This document shows positions 49,900-61,995 of a stretch of 64,000 nt of DNA, piece by piece (positions within the stretch are counted from its first letter, which is position 1; every line of letters starts with the position of its first letter). The notes under the pieces were generated by a model. The model had not been told where the DNA came from, ran no database searches, and saw nothing but the letters and a program-made list of their open reading frames with translations. A program made the position numbers and the translations under genes. This DNA comes from Acanthamoeba lenticulata (lineage: Eukaryota > Discosea > Longamoebia > Acanthamoebidae). Location of the stretch: positions 1 through 64,000 of the forward strand of contig NAVB01000311.1 of the NCBI GenBank assembly GCA_002179805.1, in the 5' to 3' direction.

Positions 49900-52182
49900 A
49901 TGGAGCGTGGTGCGTGTGCTGCGCTGGTTGTCTTGTGTGCCATCTTCGTGGCTGCCTGCAACGCCACCGACTGGTCTGCCGTGGACAAGGTCCTTCTCGC
50001 CGGAGTGCAGGACGGAGCCTATCCTGGCTGCGTCGCCCTTGTGGGCAATAAGGATGTACGCTTAGCGGCAAGCTTGGAGACTGCAATCTTCTTCCTTTTC
50101 CTGATTCCTCATTACGCCATTTCGCCCGTCACGCGCAGGGAATCATCTATGAGCGTGCCGTGGGGCACTTCACGTATGGCGCAACGCCTCCATTCAACTC
50201 CCACAACCCGCCCATGACGATTGACGTGCGCCCCAATTCGTCTTCTCCATTTGATTTGTTAATTTTGTACAACAATTCACGAGGGAGGGGCCTGTATCTG
50301 TACATTTATGTCTGTACAGACGCTCTTCGACATGGCCAGCTGCACCAAGGTCACCAGTATGATACATCATCTCCTCCCTTTTGCCTTGTGTACACTCGCC
50401 TGACCCTCGCGCTTCTCAGCCACCACCGCGGCCGTAGCCCAGTTCTACCAGCGCGGCGAGCTGCCTCTCCGTACGCCCGCCCTCAGCTGGGTTCATCGTC
50501 ATCTTTATCGTTGTAGTCGTCGTTGCTCACCGTGACCTCCACGCAGACACGCGCATCGCCGACATCCTGGGCAAGGAGTACGCGCAGCACGGCAAGGGCG
50601 ACATCACCGTCCTCAACTGCCTTCTCCACAACTCGGGCTACCCGCCGGACCCCAACCCCAACTACTGTACTGTTGAACAGCTTCACCTTCTTCTTCTCCG
50701 TCCTTCTACTTCTTTTGTTCTTCATGTCAAGCGAACAAGGCGCTCACGCTGGCCTGGGCACACGCACAGGGGACCCGGCCTTTGGCTGTCCCGAGACCAA
50801 GCGGCCGCACCCGGAGGAGAACTTCTCGTGCCAGGACCGCATCTACGCGGGCCTCCTGGCCCAGACCCTGGCCAACCCGGTCGGGGCCGTCTACGTCTAC
50901 TCGGACCTCAGCATGATCACGCTCATGTACGTCGTGGGCAACCTGGCCAAGGACCGCGGCTACGTCAAGCCCACCGACCTCCTCGCCGGCTGCGACCAGG
51001 GCGGCCCCGGGTACGTCGCCTTCATCCTATCTTCTGGGCCTGGGCTCGAGCTTGGGCCAGAAACTGAAGTTTATTTGTTTGATTGTTGATTGGGCGGCCG
51101 ACAGCGCGGCGCAGTGCTACTTTGAGGCCTACGTCCGCCTGTACGTGCTGCACCAGGCCTCGATGTACGACTCGTACTTTCTCCCGCCCCGCTACGAGTG
51201 GAGCCGCTCGGCGCCCTGCGAGAACGACACCACCTACCTCCACAAGGTCATCCAGGTACACGCGCGCCGCCTCTCGTGTCGCGTGCGTCGTGTCGTGTCA
51301 TCCGACCCACGCGCGCTCGTGTCGTGTCGTCCGACCCACGCGTGCGCGCTCGTGTGCACGCACACCAGGGCCAAGTGTCCGACGGGAACGCCTACGCGCT
51401 GGGCGGGATTGCGGGCCACGCGGGCCTCTTCTCCAACGTGCGGGACCTGGCCAAGTACATGCACAGGTGGATGTGGGCCGGCCCCAACGACCACTGGCTC
51501 AACGCGTACGCGGCTCGCCACTGCCACACGGCGTCACATGGCGCGCGCGCGCGCGTGTGCGATTTGATTTTATTTGGGTTGCGTTTGGAATTTGTGCTGA
51601 ACTCGTGCTCGTGCGGCCTCCACACAGGACGACGGCGGCCTTGTTCGTGAAGGAGTACAACAACTCGCAGAGCAGCCGCGCGCTGGGCTGGAACACGAAC
51701 GACCCGAGCGTGCCCGACCAGGGCTGGGGCCTCGACTGCGGCGCGCTCAGCTCAAAGACCTTCATGCACATCGGGTCTCGCTCCCCATCCGCGCGCGCGC
51801 GTAGGCCTCGGCCTCACCCCAGGCTGTTGCTGACCCACGCAATGCAGGTACACGGGCACCGAGCTGTGCGGAGACCCCGTCAACGGCGTCTACACCATCC
51901 TGCTCACCAACAGGTACGTCCCTGGCTTCATCAAAAACGAGACATATTCTCGAAAAAATAATGAAAGCGATAATGCTTTAATTTTAGAAATTGTACAATT
52001 TTATTTTGTTTTTAAATTGTATTTATTTGTTTGTTGGCTAACCAAGAGGCTCTGTGTGCAGAGTGTACCCTTCGGCGGCCAACAACAAGGTGGGCACGTA
52101 CCGCAAAGCGTTCAACAACATGGTGGTCAAGGTCCTCGGCCTCCCCGCTTCGCAGTCGGTTACGCCCATCACCATTCAGTAG
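49900..52182 (+). CDS. Secreted serine beta-lactamase-family hydrolase
   Basis: The start at 49900 (MERGACAALVVLCAIFVAAC) is a signal peptide. The fold is the class C beta-lactamase/esterase/PBP family. Exons give GCVALVGNKD, ERAVGHFTYGATPP, DTLFDMASCTKVTTTAAVAQ (nucleophile in SCTK, an SxxK motif), DITVLNCLLHNSGYPPDPNP, GAVYVYSDLSMITLMYVVG (YSD in place of YxN), GNAYALGGIAGHAGLFSNVR (a typical loop), and FMHIGYTGTELCGDP (the third motif), then YTILLTNRVYPSAANN. Bacterial esterases of this type share the HAGLFS and LLTNRV elements, so an origin by gene transfer is plausible. Introns are GC-rich with CG/GT alternation. Stop TAG at 52180-52182. It may act on peptides, esters or cell wall of prey (inference); no beta-lactam resistance is implied. 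Confidence 0.85.
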
Positions 52183-52325
52183 TCAGTCTTCTCTTTTTAA
52201 AAGGAATATATTTACATCTTCATATGGTGTATTTGAGGAACTTTTTCCGTATTTGACATTCTTTGTACATTCTTTTTACATGATTCACATATTCACATTT
52301 TCACAGCTATTTACTTACTTGAGCC

Positions 52326-54394
52326 TCAGGCCAGCCACTGGTCGATGTCGGCCGCGGCCGCTTGCTCGACCTGGCCAGCCGCGGCCTGCAGCATCATCGA
52401 TGGCTGCTCGTCCACGTCGTCGTCGCAGGCCTGCGGCGGCAGCCAAGGCCCGCCGGTCAAGATCTCCTCCAGCAGGAACTCGTCCTCCTCCGCGGGCTCG
52501 CTCTGCTCTGCGGAGGCCTCGGCGGTCGCCGAAGCGGACGGCGCGGGCGCCTCGGCGCCGAGGAGCGACGACAGGCAGCTGTCGTCCACCAGCATGGCCT
52601 CGTAGCCCGCCGCTTGCGGGGCCGAGTTCAGGAACGAGTTGATGTCGAACCCGGCGGCCTCGTGCAGCTGGTCCTGCTGGACCTGGACCAGGTCGGGCTG
52701 CTGGGGCAGCGGGCGAGCGGCCATGAACGGAGGCGGAGGATGGCTCATGCCGCCGCCGGGCGCGGGCCACGAGAGCGCCTGGCCGAGAGCGATGGCGCCC
52801 ATGGGCGCGTGCAGGTGGCCGGGCACCGCGTAGCCGCCGCCACCGCCATAGTGCAGGTGCTGCTGCTGCTGGTGGTGCGGAGGCCGGATGGACTGGCGGA
52901 AGGGAGCCTGCCGCATGTGGGCTTGGTGCTGCTGGGCGGGGTGGCCACCATGGTGATGATGGTGATGATGTTGAGGTTGTTGGTGGAGAGGATGGTGGTG
53001 AGGCCCCGGCTGCTGGTGGGGATGTTGGTGGTGGTGATGGTACATGGGCACGCCGCCGTGGTGCATCGGCTGCCCAGCGGGCACCGCGTACCCGGGCGGA
53101 GCAGGCCGACGAGGGTCGGCCATGGCGGCCGTGGGCAGCCGACGCTCCGGGCCTGAGAACGACCCGGGTCGAGCAGCAGCCGAGGGGATGACGCTGCCTC
53201 GCGGCACGGCGGCCTCGCCAAACTCATGGTGCCCTCGCGTGGTGGCAGAGGTCGGCTCGGGCTTGGTGGCCGCTGGGCGCTGGACGGCCTTGGGCGACCT
53301 GCGGGGCGACCTTGCCGGCTGCTTGCTTGTGGCGGCAGGCGGCGAGGATTTTTGTTCCGATGACGTCGTCGATGAAGGCGTCGTCGAGCGCGAGGACGGC
53401 GAGCGAGTTGTCGGCTTCTTGGCAGGGCTCTTGGCTTCGGGCGATGTGGTGGCAGGAGCTGCAGGCTGGGACGAGGAAGCTGAAGATGAGGAAGCCGCGC
53501 TGGCTGGGGTCTCTACGGCCATGGCGTCGGCTGCATCGGCCTTTTCGTCAGTGGCAGGCTTGTTCTTCCTTGCCTTCTTGCTCTTTTTCTCGCTTCGGCC
53601 CGAGTGCTTCTTCCCATGGCGTCCGCTCTTGCCGCTCTTCTTGCGCTTCGAGCCGACCGAGGAGGTCTTCTTCTTGCTCTTGTCTTTGTACTTGTCAAAG
53701 TTGGTTCCACTGAGCCCCAGGCGTTCCAGAAACGAGTGCACGTCGGTCTTCTCTGAGGGTTGCCCTGTGGAACGGCACGAGTGAGATTCGTTTTTAGACG
53801 AATAAAAACCAGCCAACCAAGCCAAGGCGCACCTTGGATGAGCTGTTTGCCGAGGGTGGTCATCGCGGTGAGCGGAATTCGAGGCTGCCTCTCCTTGGGG
53901 AAGGGCAACGACGCGTGAAGGGGCGTGCCCCCGGGCGATGTGGGCACCGAGATGTCAGAGTCGGCAAAGAAGGGCGTGGCCGGGGTCGAATCGTCGGACG
54001 GGGGAGGCGGCGATGACGCCATTTCGTGGTTGTGGTCTTGAGGCGCGTCGTCGTTGGGCGCGAACACGGACGAGGGCGATTGTGGCGCCGACTTGGGTGA
54101 GTCGCTGGTAAAGGAAAAGGGCGAACGCGGGGACGTGTTGCCACTGCTCGTGGTGCAGGTGGTGGACAGGTTGGCAAAGGCGCCGATCTCGCTCAGCACG
54201 ACATCAACCGTCAGGGCCGAGGTGGTCGACAGCGAAAACGATGACGGCTTGGGCGAGGCAGATGACGGCAGGGTTGTGGTGAAGGACGGGGACGGCGGAC
54301 AGGCAGCGCTCAACGACGAGGACGACGCAGCAAGAGGGCAGTCAAAGGTCGTCTCGCCTCCTGCTGTGGCGGTCGCAGATGTGCTGAAGGACAT
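52326..54394 (-). CDS. Low-complexity Ser/Pro/His/Gln-rich, nuclear-looking protein
   Basis: Start 54394 (MSFSTSATATAGGETTFDCP). After a Ser/Pro/Thr region and KERQPRIPLTAMTTLGKQLI, one intron (CAA G|gtgcgc to ccacag|GG) joins QGQPSEKTDVHSFLERLGLS, a short helical segment like part of a SAM-type domain, then Lys/Ser-rich stretches suitable as nuclear signals (KSKKKTSSVGSKRKKSGKSG). The rest is disordered: Ser/Thr/Pro, then His-rich (HHHHQHPHQQPGPHHH), Gln-rich and Ala-rich, ending in acidic/hydrophobic blocks (FDINSFLNSAPQAAGYEAML, EDEFLLEEILTGG, DIDQWLA). Such patches resemble transcription activation domains. Stop 52326. The function is unknown; a transcriptional or chromatin role is inferred. 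Confidence 0.75.
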
Positions 54395-56276
54395 GAGAGG
54401 ACGGGTCGAACAAACAACAAGCCAGGTCCCTGACGGTCTGCTGGTGTTTGCGGTCTGTATGCCTTGTCTTCCGTGATGGCAAAGAACTGAAGTGTGAGGT
54501 GAGTAGCACCAGTTTTTAAGCATCCCGCTCTTCAGTTCTGGCGACTTCAGGTTCACCGCCTCGGGCAGTTTAGGGCCTGCTGCTACTAGGTGTATGATTG
54601 GCCACAGCTTGATTCCAAAGGGCTGTTACATGGGTTTAGAGACCGGCAAATCCCTCTGTGGAGGTGTCTACTTAAGGTGGCAGTTTGTTCTCGTGAAAAT
54701 TCATCGCCTTGCATGATGTGTGCGCGGTGGTGCCGAACGAGAGGACGATGGTGTCTTGGACCGGGCCGTGGACGAAGTGGCGCAGAGACCATCGGTAGAA
54801 CCGGTGCCAAGTCTTAGGATTTGACCAGTCGTGCTTAGGTGTGACCGATTCTTCAAAATCCGGTCACCGTGTGATGGCAAGAGAGCAACGGACGGCGGAC
54901 GGTTCGATACCCGCTGGCGCTCTGGAGCTTTGCGCCACCATGACGACCCTGGATAACAAACTCAACTTCAGGCGCGAGGCAGCGAACAAAGTGACCGTTC
55001 CTGGCTGGGTCGAAGGTTGGGTGCAGCGGCCAGCGTGGGGCCAAGACGGATAATGTATATGTTTGGAAAAAAAACAGTAGGTGGTCCTTGTTGCTTTTCC
55101 AGGACAAAAAGGGCCGTTGTGGGCACTATGTTCTACACGGGCTGTTGTCTTGTTGCCCTGAGGTGGGCACGCCACGTCCCTGCCTGTCCCCGCCATGTAC
55201 CCACCTTGGCCTGCCGCTACAGTGTTTCTCCAGCGTTTCTCTTGGGCCAGCCGTTGTTTACGCTAATTTTCTCATGGACAAGAAGGCGATATATGACGTG
55301 AGCTCGAAGGTCCTGTGCACTGAGGCTCGGCCCTGTTGAGTCCTCACCTTGCCCTCCTTTTCATGTACTGCCGCTGGAGCAGCGCTGCTGCTTCTGCCGC
55401 AAGTTTGGCGCCACGTGGGGTCGGCCCCAACCGCTTCCCATTCTCTCGACTTGCAATCCCAGCGCTGGGTACGAGACCAGTCCCGGCGCGCCCTTCTTCG
55501 TCGGCCTTCTCCTCTCGCCGGGTGTTTCCCAGCCTATCGGTGGTTGCAGGTCCGCGCCAACTAAGTTGGTGCGCTGCGGCCCCGCTTATTCAAGGTGCGT
55601 CACGCAACCGGGGCCAGGACTTATTCCTTATCCGGGCCGGCTTTCCGGGCGCCCAACCCCGCGTCCGGCCAGTCGCGTACAGTTGGGCCACCAACAAGCG
55701 CGCGACGTGCTGACGTGTCTGGCTCAGCCGGTGGACTGACCCGTCCGTCCTCGCGTGGGCGTGCGTCGTTGTTGGTCGTGTGTGTGCGGGGTTGGGGCTG
55801 GCCAACGACAGGCGAGCGGAGAGATGAGAAAGGGCATGCTTCTGGTCCTCCGGGACAGGTATAAAAACCTCGCCCTGTCCCGGTGTTGTATTCACCCCAG
55901 TCCCCACCACCGTACCAGCGCTCACCTGCCCTCTCTTTGCTTCGCCCCTTAGCTGTCTCGAAGGCCAAGGTGGGCTTCCTACAACCACAACAACACACGC
56001 AACAGAACACACAACACTGTCCCAGCGGGCGTCACTGGTGCCAGGAGGGGCTGGACACAGCTCCTCCGGCGATAGTGTGGTGTAAAGATTTGACACAACA
56101 CACACACATACATACACAATGACATGCGAATTTGTACACTGACTCAATCGCCAACATACAAACAAACAAACAGACTCGCAACAGGAGTTCCGCTTCTCAA
56201 CAGACACCACAACAACACCAACAACAAGCAATCAATAGACCTTCAGTTCCGCTGTTATAAGTCAACAAGAATCATC
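54395..56276. other. 1.9 kb gene-poor region upstream of metE
   Basis: This is the longest stretch without a clear gene. Frames on both strands are short and lack splice continuity; one plus frame at 55136-55304 overlaps another, so neither is preferred. A candidate promoter for metE or an unseen transcript lies at 55850-55883. From about 55960 the sequence becomes CA-rich (ACACAACAC-type), typical of a 5' leader. Confidence 0.4.
55850..55883 (+). promoter_or_regulatory. TATA box inside a perfect inverted repeat
   Basis: TATAAAAA at 55860-55867 is flanked by CCGGGACAGG (55850-55859) and its exact inverse CCTGTCCCGG (55874-55883), a 10-bp repeat with a 14-bp spacer. The next gene on plus is metE, whose ATG lies about 395 bp downstream, so the transcript would have a long or spliced leader. 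The repeat could bind a dimeric regulator that controls access to the TATA box. Confidence 0.5.
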
Positions 56277-59200
56277 ATGTCGTCGACCAACTTCCCCCAA
56301 TTCTCCAACGTCGCCACCGGCACCCTCGGCTTCCCCCGCGTGGGCAGGGACCGCGAGCTCAAGAAGGCGCTCGAGTCCTTCTGGGCCGGCAACGTCGACA
56401 AGACCCACCTGCTCGACGTCGCCGCTCAGGTCGAGAAGACCAACATCCTGGCCCAGGTCGAGGCCGGCATTGACCGCGTCGGCGTGGCCAGCTTCAGCCT
56501 CTACGACCAGGTCCTCGACTGGGCCTTCCGTTTGGGCCTCATCCCGTCCCGCTTCCACAGCTCCGGCAAGGTTCGTCAATCTTTGGCGGCAACAACGTTG
56601 TTGTGTTGTCTTATGTTGTTGTGTGCTGTATATGTTGTCGACAATTCGCGGTGACATTGGCTCATACGCACATGGTGTGTCGACACGTGTGTGCAGGCGG
56701 GCCTCGACCTCTACTTTGCGCTGGCTCGCGGCATCCCCGGCGCCCGTGCGCTGCACATGACCAAGTGGTTCGACACCAACTACCACTACCTGGTGCCTGA
56801 GATCGAGGAGCCCTTCCTGGCGGGCAAGTTCGCCGCCGAGGTTGACTTCTCCGACTTCCTCCAGCAAGTCGCCAAGTCCCGCGACATCATCGCCGCCGCT
56901 GCCTCTGGCAAGAAGGTGCGCAAATGACGCAAAGGAATTGTTTGTGATTTTTCATTTTTTATTTCTATTTTTATTTACATTCCTTGCTGGTGATTGGCCA
57001 GGTCAACGCGCTCCCTGTCGTGCTGGGCCCTGTCACGTTTGTCAAGCTGTGCCGCTACATCGTCAACGGCCAGCAGGTGATCGGCGACAAGGCCAAGGTG
57101 GCCTCAGCCTTCCTCAAGGAGCACATCCTGCCGCACTACGTCAAGCTCTTCCGCCAGCTCAAGGACGCCCAAGTCGACGAGGTCCTGTTCCAGGAGCCCA
57201 TCCTCGTGGTCGACCACGACGCCGAGACCCGCGCCCTCCTCACGCACGTGCTCGAGGCCCTCGTCGACGGCCCCAAGGTCCACTTGGTGACCTTCTTCGA
57301 CGACCTCGGCGAGGACAACTTCAAGTGGCTCCACGCCGCGCCCAAGAACGTCGTCGGCGTGAGCCTCGACTTCACCCGCGGCGACAACCTGGGCTTCCTC
57401 AAGGCCCACGGCTTCCCGAAGCACCTTGTGCTGGGCGCCGGCGTTGTCGATGCCCGTAACGTGTGGCAGATCAACGTGCGTCCTGCCCCCCGCTCTTGGG
57501 TGTGATGTCGCGCAACCCAAGAAATTGGGTTGGTCGACGTGTTGTGTCGACATATGCTGTCGACAGAAATCATCACCACCACCATCGTCATGACGTCTGA
57601 CCATCTCGTGTGGCACAGGTGGACGAGGTCGCGACCAAGCTCGCTGCCATCCGCGCGTCGTTCGATGGCCAGCTTGTGATCCAGCCCTCGGCTTCGCTCC
57701 AGCATGTGCCTTATGACACCGCGGCCGAGACCAAGCTTCCCGCCGCCCTTCGTCAGGTCCTCGCCTTTGCCTTCCAGAAGCTGAAGGAGGTCAACCTCAT
57801 CGCCCGCCTCGTCAAGGGTACGTCCTTTGCGCCGAGTCGATCGCCTCGCGCGGAGTCGATGTGATGTCATGCTGACGTCATCTTGTGTGTTTGTCGACCT
57901 TTTTCCTCCGAAGGCGGCGACAACGAGGCGCTCGAGGAGAAGAAGGCCAACGAGGAGTCCTGGAAGGCGTTCCATGCGGCCAAGCCGTCGAACGAGGCCA
58001 TCCGGTCGCGCATCGCCAACCTCAACGAGTCCGACCTCAAGCGCGCCCAGCCCTTCGTCCAGCGCAAGCCGCAGCAGCTGCCCTTGCCGCTGTTCTACAC
58101 CACGAGCATCGGCTCGCTGCCGCAGACGACCACCGTGCGCGGCCTCCGCGTCAAGCTGCAGCGCGGCCGCATCACGCCCGAGGAGTACCGCTCGCAGATC
58201 GACCAGCACATCGCCCACTCGATCGGCCTCCAGGAGGGCCTCGGCATCGACGTCCTCGTCCACGGCGAGTTCGAGCGCACTGACATGGTCGAGTACTTTG
58301 GCCAGAAGATCGACGGCTTTGCCTTCACCAGCAACGGGTACTGTTTTTTTTTCTTTTCTTTGTATAATTCCAATTTTTATTTGCCATTTTTATTTTTTTT
58401 TGGTAAAAAAATTTTTATTTGCTAACAAATAATTTGTGAAATAAACAGTTGGGTGCAGTCCTATGGCAGCCGCTGCGTGCGCCCGCCCATCATCTGGGGC
58501 GACCTCAGCCGCAGCGGTGGCCTGGCGATGACCGTCCGCGAGTTCGTGGTGGCCCAGTCCTACACGGCGCTGCCGGTCAAGGCCATGCTCACGGGCCCGA
58601 CGACCATCCTCAACTGGTCCTTCCCGCGCGCCGACATCACCCGCCGCGAGCAGGCCCTCCAGATCGCGCTCGTCCTGCGCGACGAGATCGGCGACCTGAC
58701 CCAGGCCGGTGCCAAGGTGGTCCAGGTCGACGAGCCCGCGCTCCGCGAGGGCCTGCCCCTCAACGCCGTCCGGCGCGACGCCTACCTCCAGTGGGCCGTC
58801 GACTCGTTCCGTCTCGCCACCGCCGGCGCGCCGTCGTCCGTCCAGATCGTGACCCACATGTGTACGAATATCCCGCAAGACGTCGACATCACGTTGGGCG
58901 CTCATCCTGTTCTTTTGGCACACAGGCTACGCCGAGTTTGACGACGTGATGGCCGCCATCGACGCGCTCGACGCCGACGTGATCTCGATCGAGAACTCGC
59001 GCAACAACGACAAGACCATCAAGGACCTCACGGCCTACGGCTACGAGCGCGACATCGGCCCGGGCGTGTACGACATCCACAGCCCGGTCGTGCCCACCGT
59101 CGACGAGATCGTCGAGAAGCTGCGCCTGTTCCTCAAGCACCTCCACCCGTCGCGCCTGGTGGTCAACCCCGACTGCGGCCTTAAGACGCGCCAGTGGAAG

Positions 59201-59344
59201 GAGGTCATCCCGTCGCTCCGCAACATGGTCGCCGCCGCGAGCATCCTGCGTGCCGAGTACGAAGCCCACGACGCCAAGCTGGACCACAAGAACGCCCAGT
59301 CGGTCAACAAGGACAGCGAGGAGACCAAGGGCGGCGACGCCTAG
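56277..59344 (+). CDS. metE: Cobalamin-independent methionine synthase
   Basis: MetE transfers a methyl group from methyl-tetrahydrofolate to homocysteine, using zinc and no B12. The start ([20 protein letters not shown]) contains [20 protein letters not shown]-terminal barrel: [47 protein letters not shown]-terminal catalytic barrel: [108 protein letters not shown] and [13 protein letters not shown]. The Zn ligands His and Cys (THMCY) and the Cys of NPDCGLKTR are intact, with Glu in ISIEN. Six or seven introns are in phase. About 770 residues, the usual length. Stop 59342. The gene supports a B12-independent methionine route. Confidence 0.95.
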
Positions 59345-59750
59345 AATGGCCAAACCAAAACCGGCCAAACGGCAAGTGCACTTGAAGTGGAGTGTTGATC
59401 TCTCTCTCTCTCTCTTTCCCTTTGCTGGCTAACAAAGAATAAGTATGATAATAAAAGGGATGCCTTGCCGAACGTGGTGTATTCAGCACAAGAACAGCTC
59501 AACTGATCGACACCAATGTCATCGCCGTCAGGCACAGGCTGTTCGTGATAATCACGCAGGGCAGGCCGAGATTGCTGAGGCCTTCGAAGCCCATCCACCA
59601 ACCGAGGTGACGACTTTGATCCGACCAGCAAGATCGTCTCCATCGCGTACAACATTTTCGGTGGTCCGATTCTGGCCAGAGAGCCAATGCCCAAAAACAA
59701 CCTGTTTTTATGTACCAAGAAGATCAAGCAAAAAAGGGTTTTTTAGCAGT
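59345..59750. other. Convergent intergenic region
   Basis: These 406 bases lie between the metE stop and the end of the V-ATPase-like gene on the other strand. They hold a (CT)n run at about 59398-59415 and AATAAG/ATAATAAAA-like stretches (about 59438-59458) that could serve as polyadenylation signals. No gene is seen. Confidence 0.45.
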
Positions 59751-61751
59751 TCACCATGTCGTGGGAGGAAGTGGGCAGCCGAACTTAGCAAAGGCCTCTT
59801 GCAGATCCGCTGCAAGAGCCACAAACTTGCTGTCATCAACAAAGTCCTCATGGAACTTGATGGTCTCGGCTCGGTAGAACACGTCACCTGTGGCTTGCTT
59901 GATCGCGTTCCACGTCAGCCCGGGCACGGCTGCGAGCGTGGCTTGGGCAAGCGCATGGACGAGCACGACGTGGCGCAGCATCCAGATGGCCTTGCCCAAC
60001 GGGCAGACGTTGTCATACGATGAAAAGACGTTCTGCTGGACCACGTTGTCTTGGATCATCTTGGCCACGGCCAAGGTCGCTTGCTCTTGCTCGCTCAGCT
60101 CGTCCTTGCCAACGAGCTTGACCTTTCGGGCCAAGTCCGCTTCGGCGCGCAGAATGTCGAGGCATTGGCGGCGCAAGTCGGCAAAGTCGGTAGCCACGCG
60201 CTGGTGGTAATAGTCCTCAACCAGGCCCATGTCGGTCCTGGACTGGAGCAAGTCAAAGCGCATGTAGGCGTAACCGTCGGAGCCCTCCCACACGGTCTGG
60301 GCCACGGCCTGGGACGCCTCGGCGAGGTCGTTCCGCTCGTTCGTGTTGCTGTAGCCAAGAAAGCCCACGAGGCTCAGCGTGCCCTCGCGGCCGCGGCCCG
60401 CCGTTCGGCCGCCCTCATGGCACACGACCCGGCCGGCCCGCTCGTAGAGGGCGGCCAGCTTCTCCTTCAGCTGCTGCTGCCGGCTGGCGACGTCGCACAA
60501 GGGGAAGTGGCTCTGCTGGGCCGGCTGCTGGGCGAGGGACCAGCGGAAGAGCGTGTCGATGGTGAGCAGCACGTTCCGGCCCTGGTCGCGAAAGTACTCG
60601 GCGATGGCCAGACCTGTGTGCACGGCCGCCTCGCGAGCGGCCGGCGGCGCGTCGATGGAATTGGCCACCGCCACCGTCCTCTCCCGCACCGACTGCCGCG
60701 GCTCGTCCCGGCCGTGCTGCCCGGGGACGTTCCTGCCGACGCTCACCTCGTCGAGGTTCATCAGGTTTTCGGCCACATCCGAGCTACGCAGGCCGCAGCC
60801 GACGCTGACAACGACGTCCACAGGCGCGTGCTTGAGCAGCTGAAACGAGAGCAACGACATCACACTGCCCACTACGGTCACCGCGCTGCCCATGGCCGCG
60901 GGAAAGAGGGCGTCCAGCGTGCGAAGGCCGGTCAACAACGGCTGCTCGGGCCGCTTCCGCTCGAGCACGGGCCGGGGCTGGCGCACGGGCCACGTCTGCA
61001 TCATCGTGAACTGGCGCCTTGAGCCGGACGCAGTGCCGCCGCCAACAACAACATCATCCTCGACTTCAAGCACAACGTCGGTGACCTTATACTCACCCGC
61101 CGGGGCGAGGAAGACGATGCGGCCGGCTGGCTCGTCAGGCGGCAGCATGATCCGGTGCGTGAACAACGAGGTCTCGGCCACGGTGGCGTAGACGTCGCCT
61201 GCGGCGATCTCGTCGCCTTCTTGAAAGTCGCCCGTGGGCACGAACCGCCACACGCGATTGCGGTCCAGCGCGGGCAGGTCGAGGCCGCGAGGCACGAACG
61301 CAAGCTTGCTGTCGGTCTCGGCGACGTCGGCGGACTGGCGATCGACGCGGAGCGGCCGCTGCAGACCGTCGACGACGGCGCCCAGGAGGCCGGGGCCGAG
61401 CTCGGCGCACAGCGGGCGGCCCGTCCGCGTGACGGCGTCGCCCACGGCCACGCCTTCCATGTGCTCAAAGGCTTCGATGACCGCGATGGACCCGTGATTG
61501 TGGATCCCTTGCCGGTGGTGGGTCTCCAGCCGAGTGACTTCGCCCCACACGCCGTCTCGGCCGATGCGCACCAGTTCGTTCATCGCCACGCCAACGAGCC
61601 CCTCGGCTCGCACAGCTGGCACCAGGAGCAGTCAGTTCATAGTCCACTGATGATCACATACGAGCATAGAGGACCTACTTGAGCCTTGGACGTGGGTGAC
61701 CTTGCCCATAACTTCCTGCAGTGGCTGGGTTGGGACAGGCAGGGCATACAT
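59751..61751 (-). CDS. V-ATPase subunit A paralogue lacking the P-loop
   Basis: Subunit A normally hydrolyses ATP in the V1 head of the vacuolar proton pump. Start 61751 (MYALPVPTQPLQEVMGKVTH), one intron (TCA A|gtaggt to tgccag|CT) to VRAEGLVGVAMNELVRIG. The N-terminal barrel and the non-homologous insert match A (PLCAELGPGLLGAVVDGLQR, ALDRNRVWRFVPTGDFQEGD, ETSLFTHRIMLPPDEPAGR, TWPVRQPRPVLERKRPEQPL, LLTGLRTLDALFPAAMGSA). The canonical GxxGxGKT Walker A is replaced by VTVVGSVMSLLSFQLL, and the catalytic GERGNE is GLRSSD. Other parts remain: PPAAREAAVHTGLAIAEYFR, YERAGRVVCHEGGR, LAKMIQDNVVQQNVF-like. About 640 residues; canonical A is about 610-620. It is very likely catalytically dead; a regulatory or assembly role is inferred. 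Stop 59751. Confidence 0.85.
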
Positions 61752-61995
61752 TGTGGCGCTTCGTTGAGCTGTGGTGAGGTTGTGGGCTTTATACAAGTTG
61801 ACGATGATATGCTTGGTCTTGTTAACTGAAGCTGGTGGCTTCTGGCACGGAGGAAGGAAGAAGCCTTCTCTGTTTTTTTATCTTTTTTTATTTTGTTTAT
61901 TTTTAATTGTGTTAATTGAAAAAGAAAAGTCCAACTGCGCTCTGTCTCTCTTTTCTTTCTTTCGTTCTGTTGTTGTCGTTGTTGATCACACCACC
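61752..61995. promoter_or_regulatory. Divergent promoter region between the V-ATPase-like gene and HPRT
   Basis: These 244 bases separate the two head-to-head starts. They include TTTATACAAG at 61789-61798, and T-rich and A-rich runs at 61868-61927. The ATG of HPRT has a good context (CACCACCATGG). Confidence 0.4.

Noticed and set aside
54850..54930. tRNA-like GGTTCGATACC on plus
   Set aside because: Only a B-box-like match; no acceptor or anticodon stem can be drawn.
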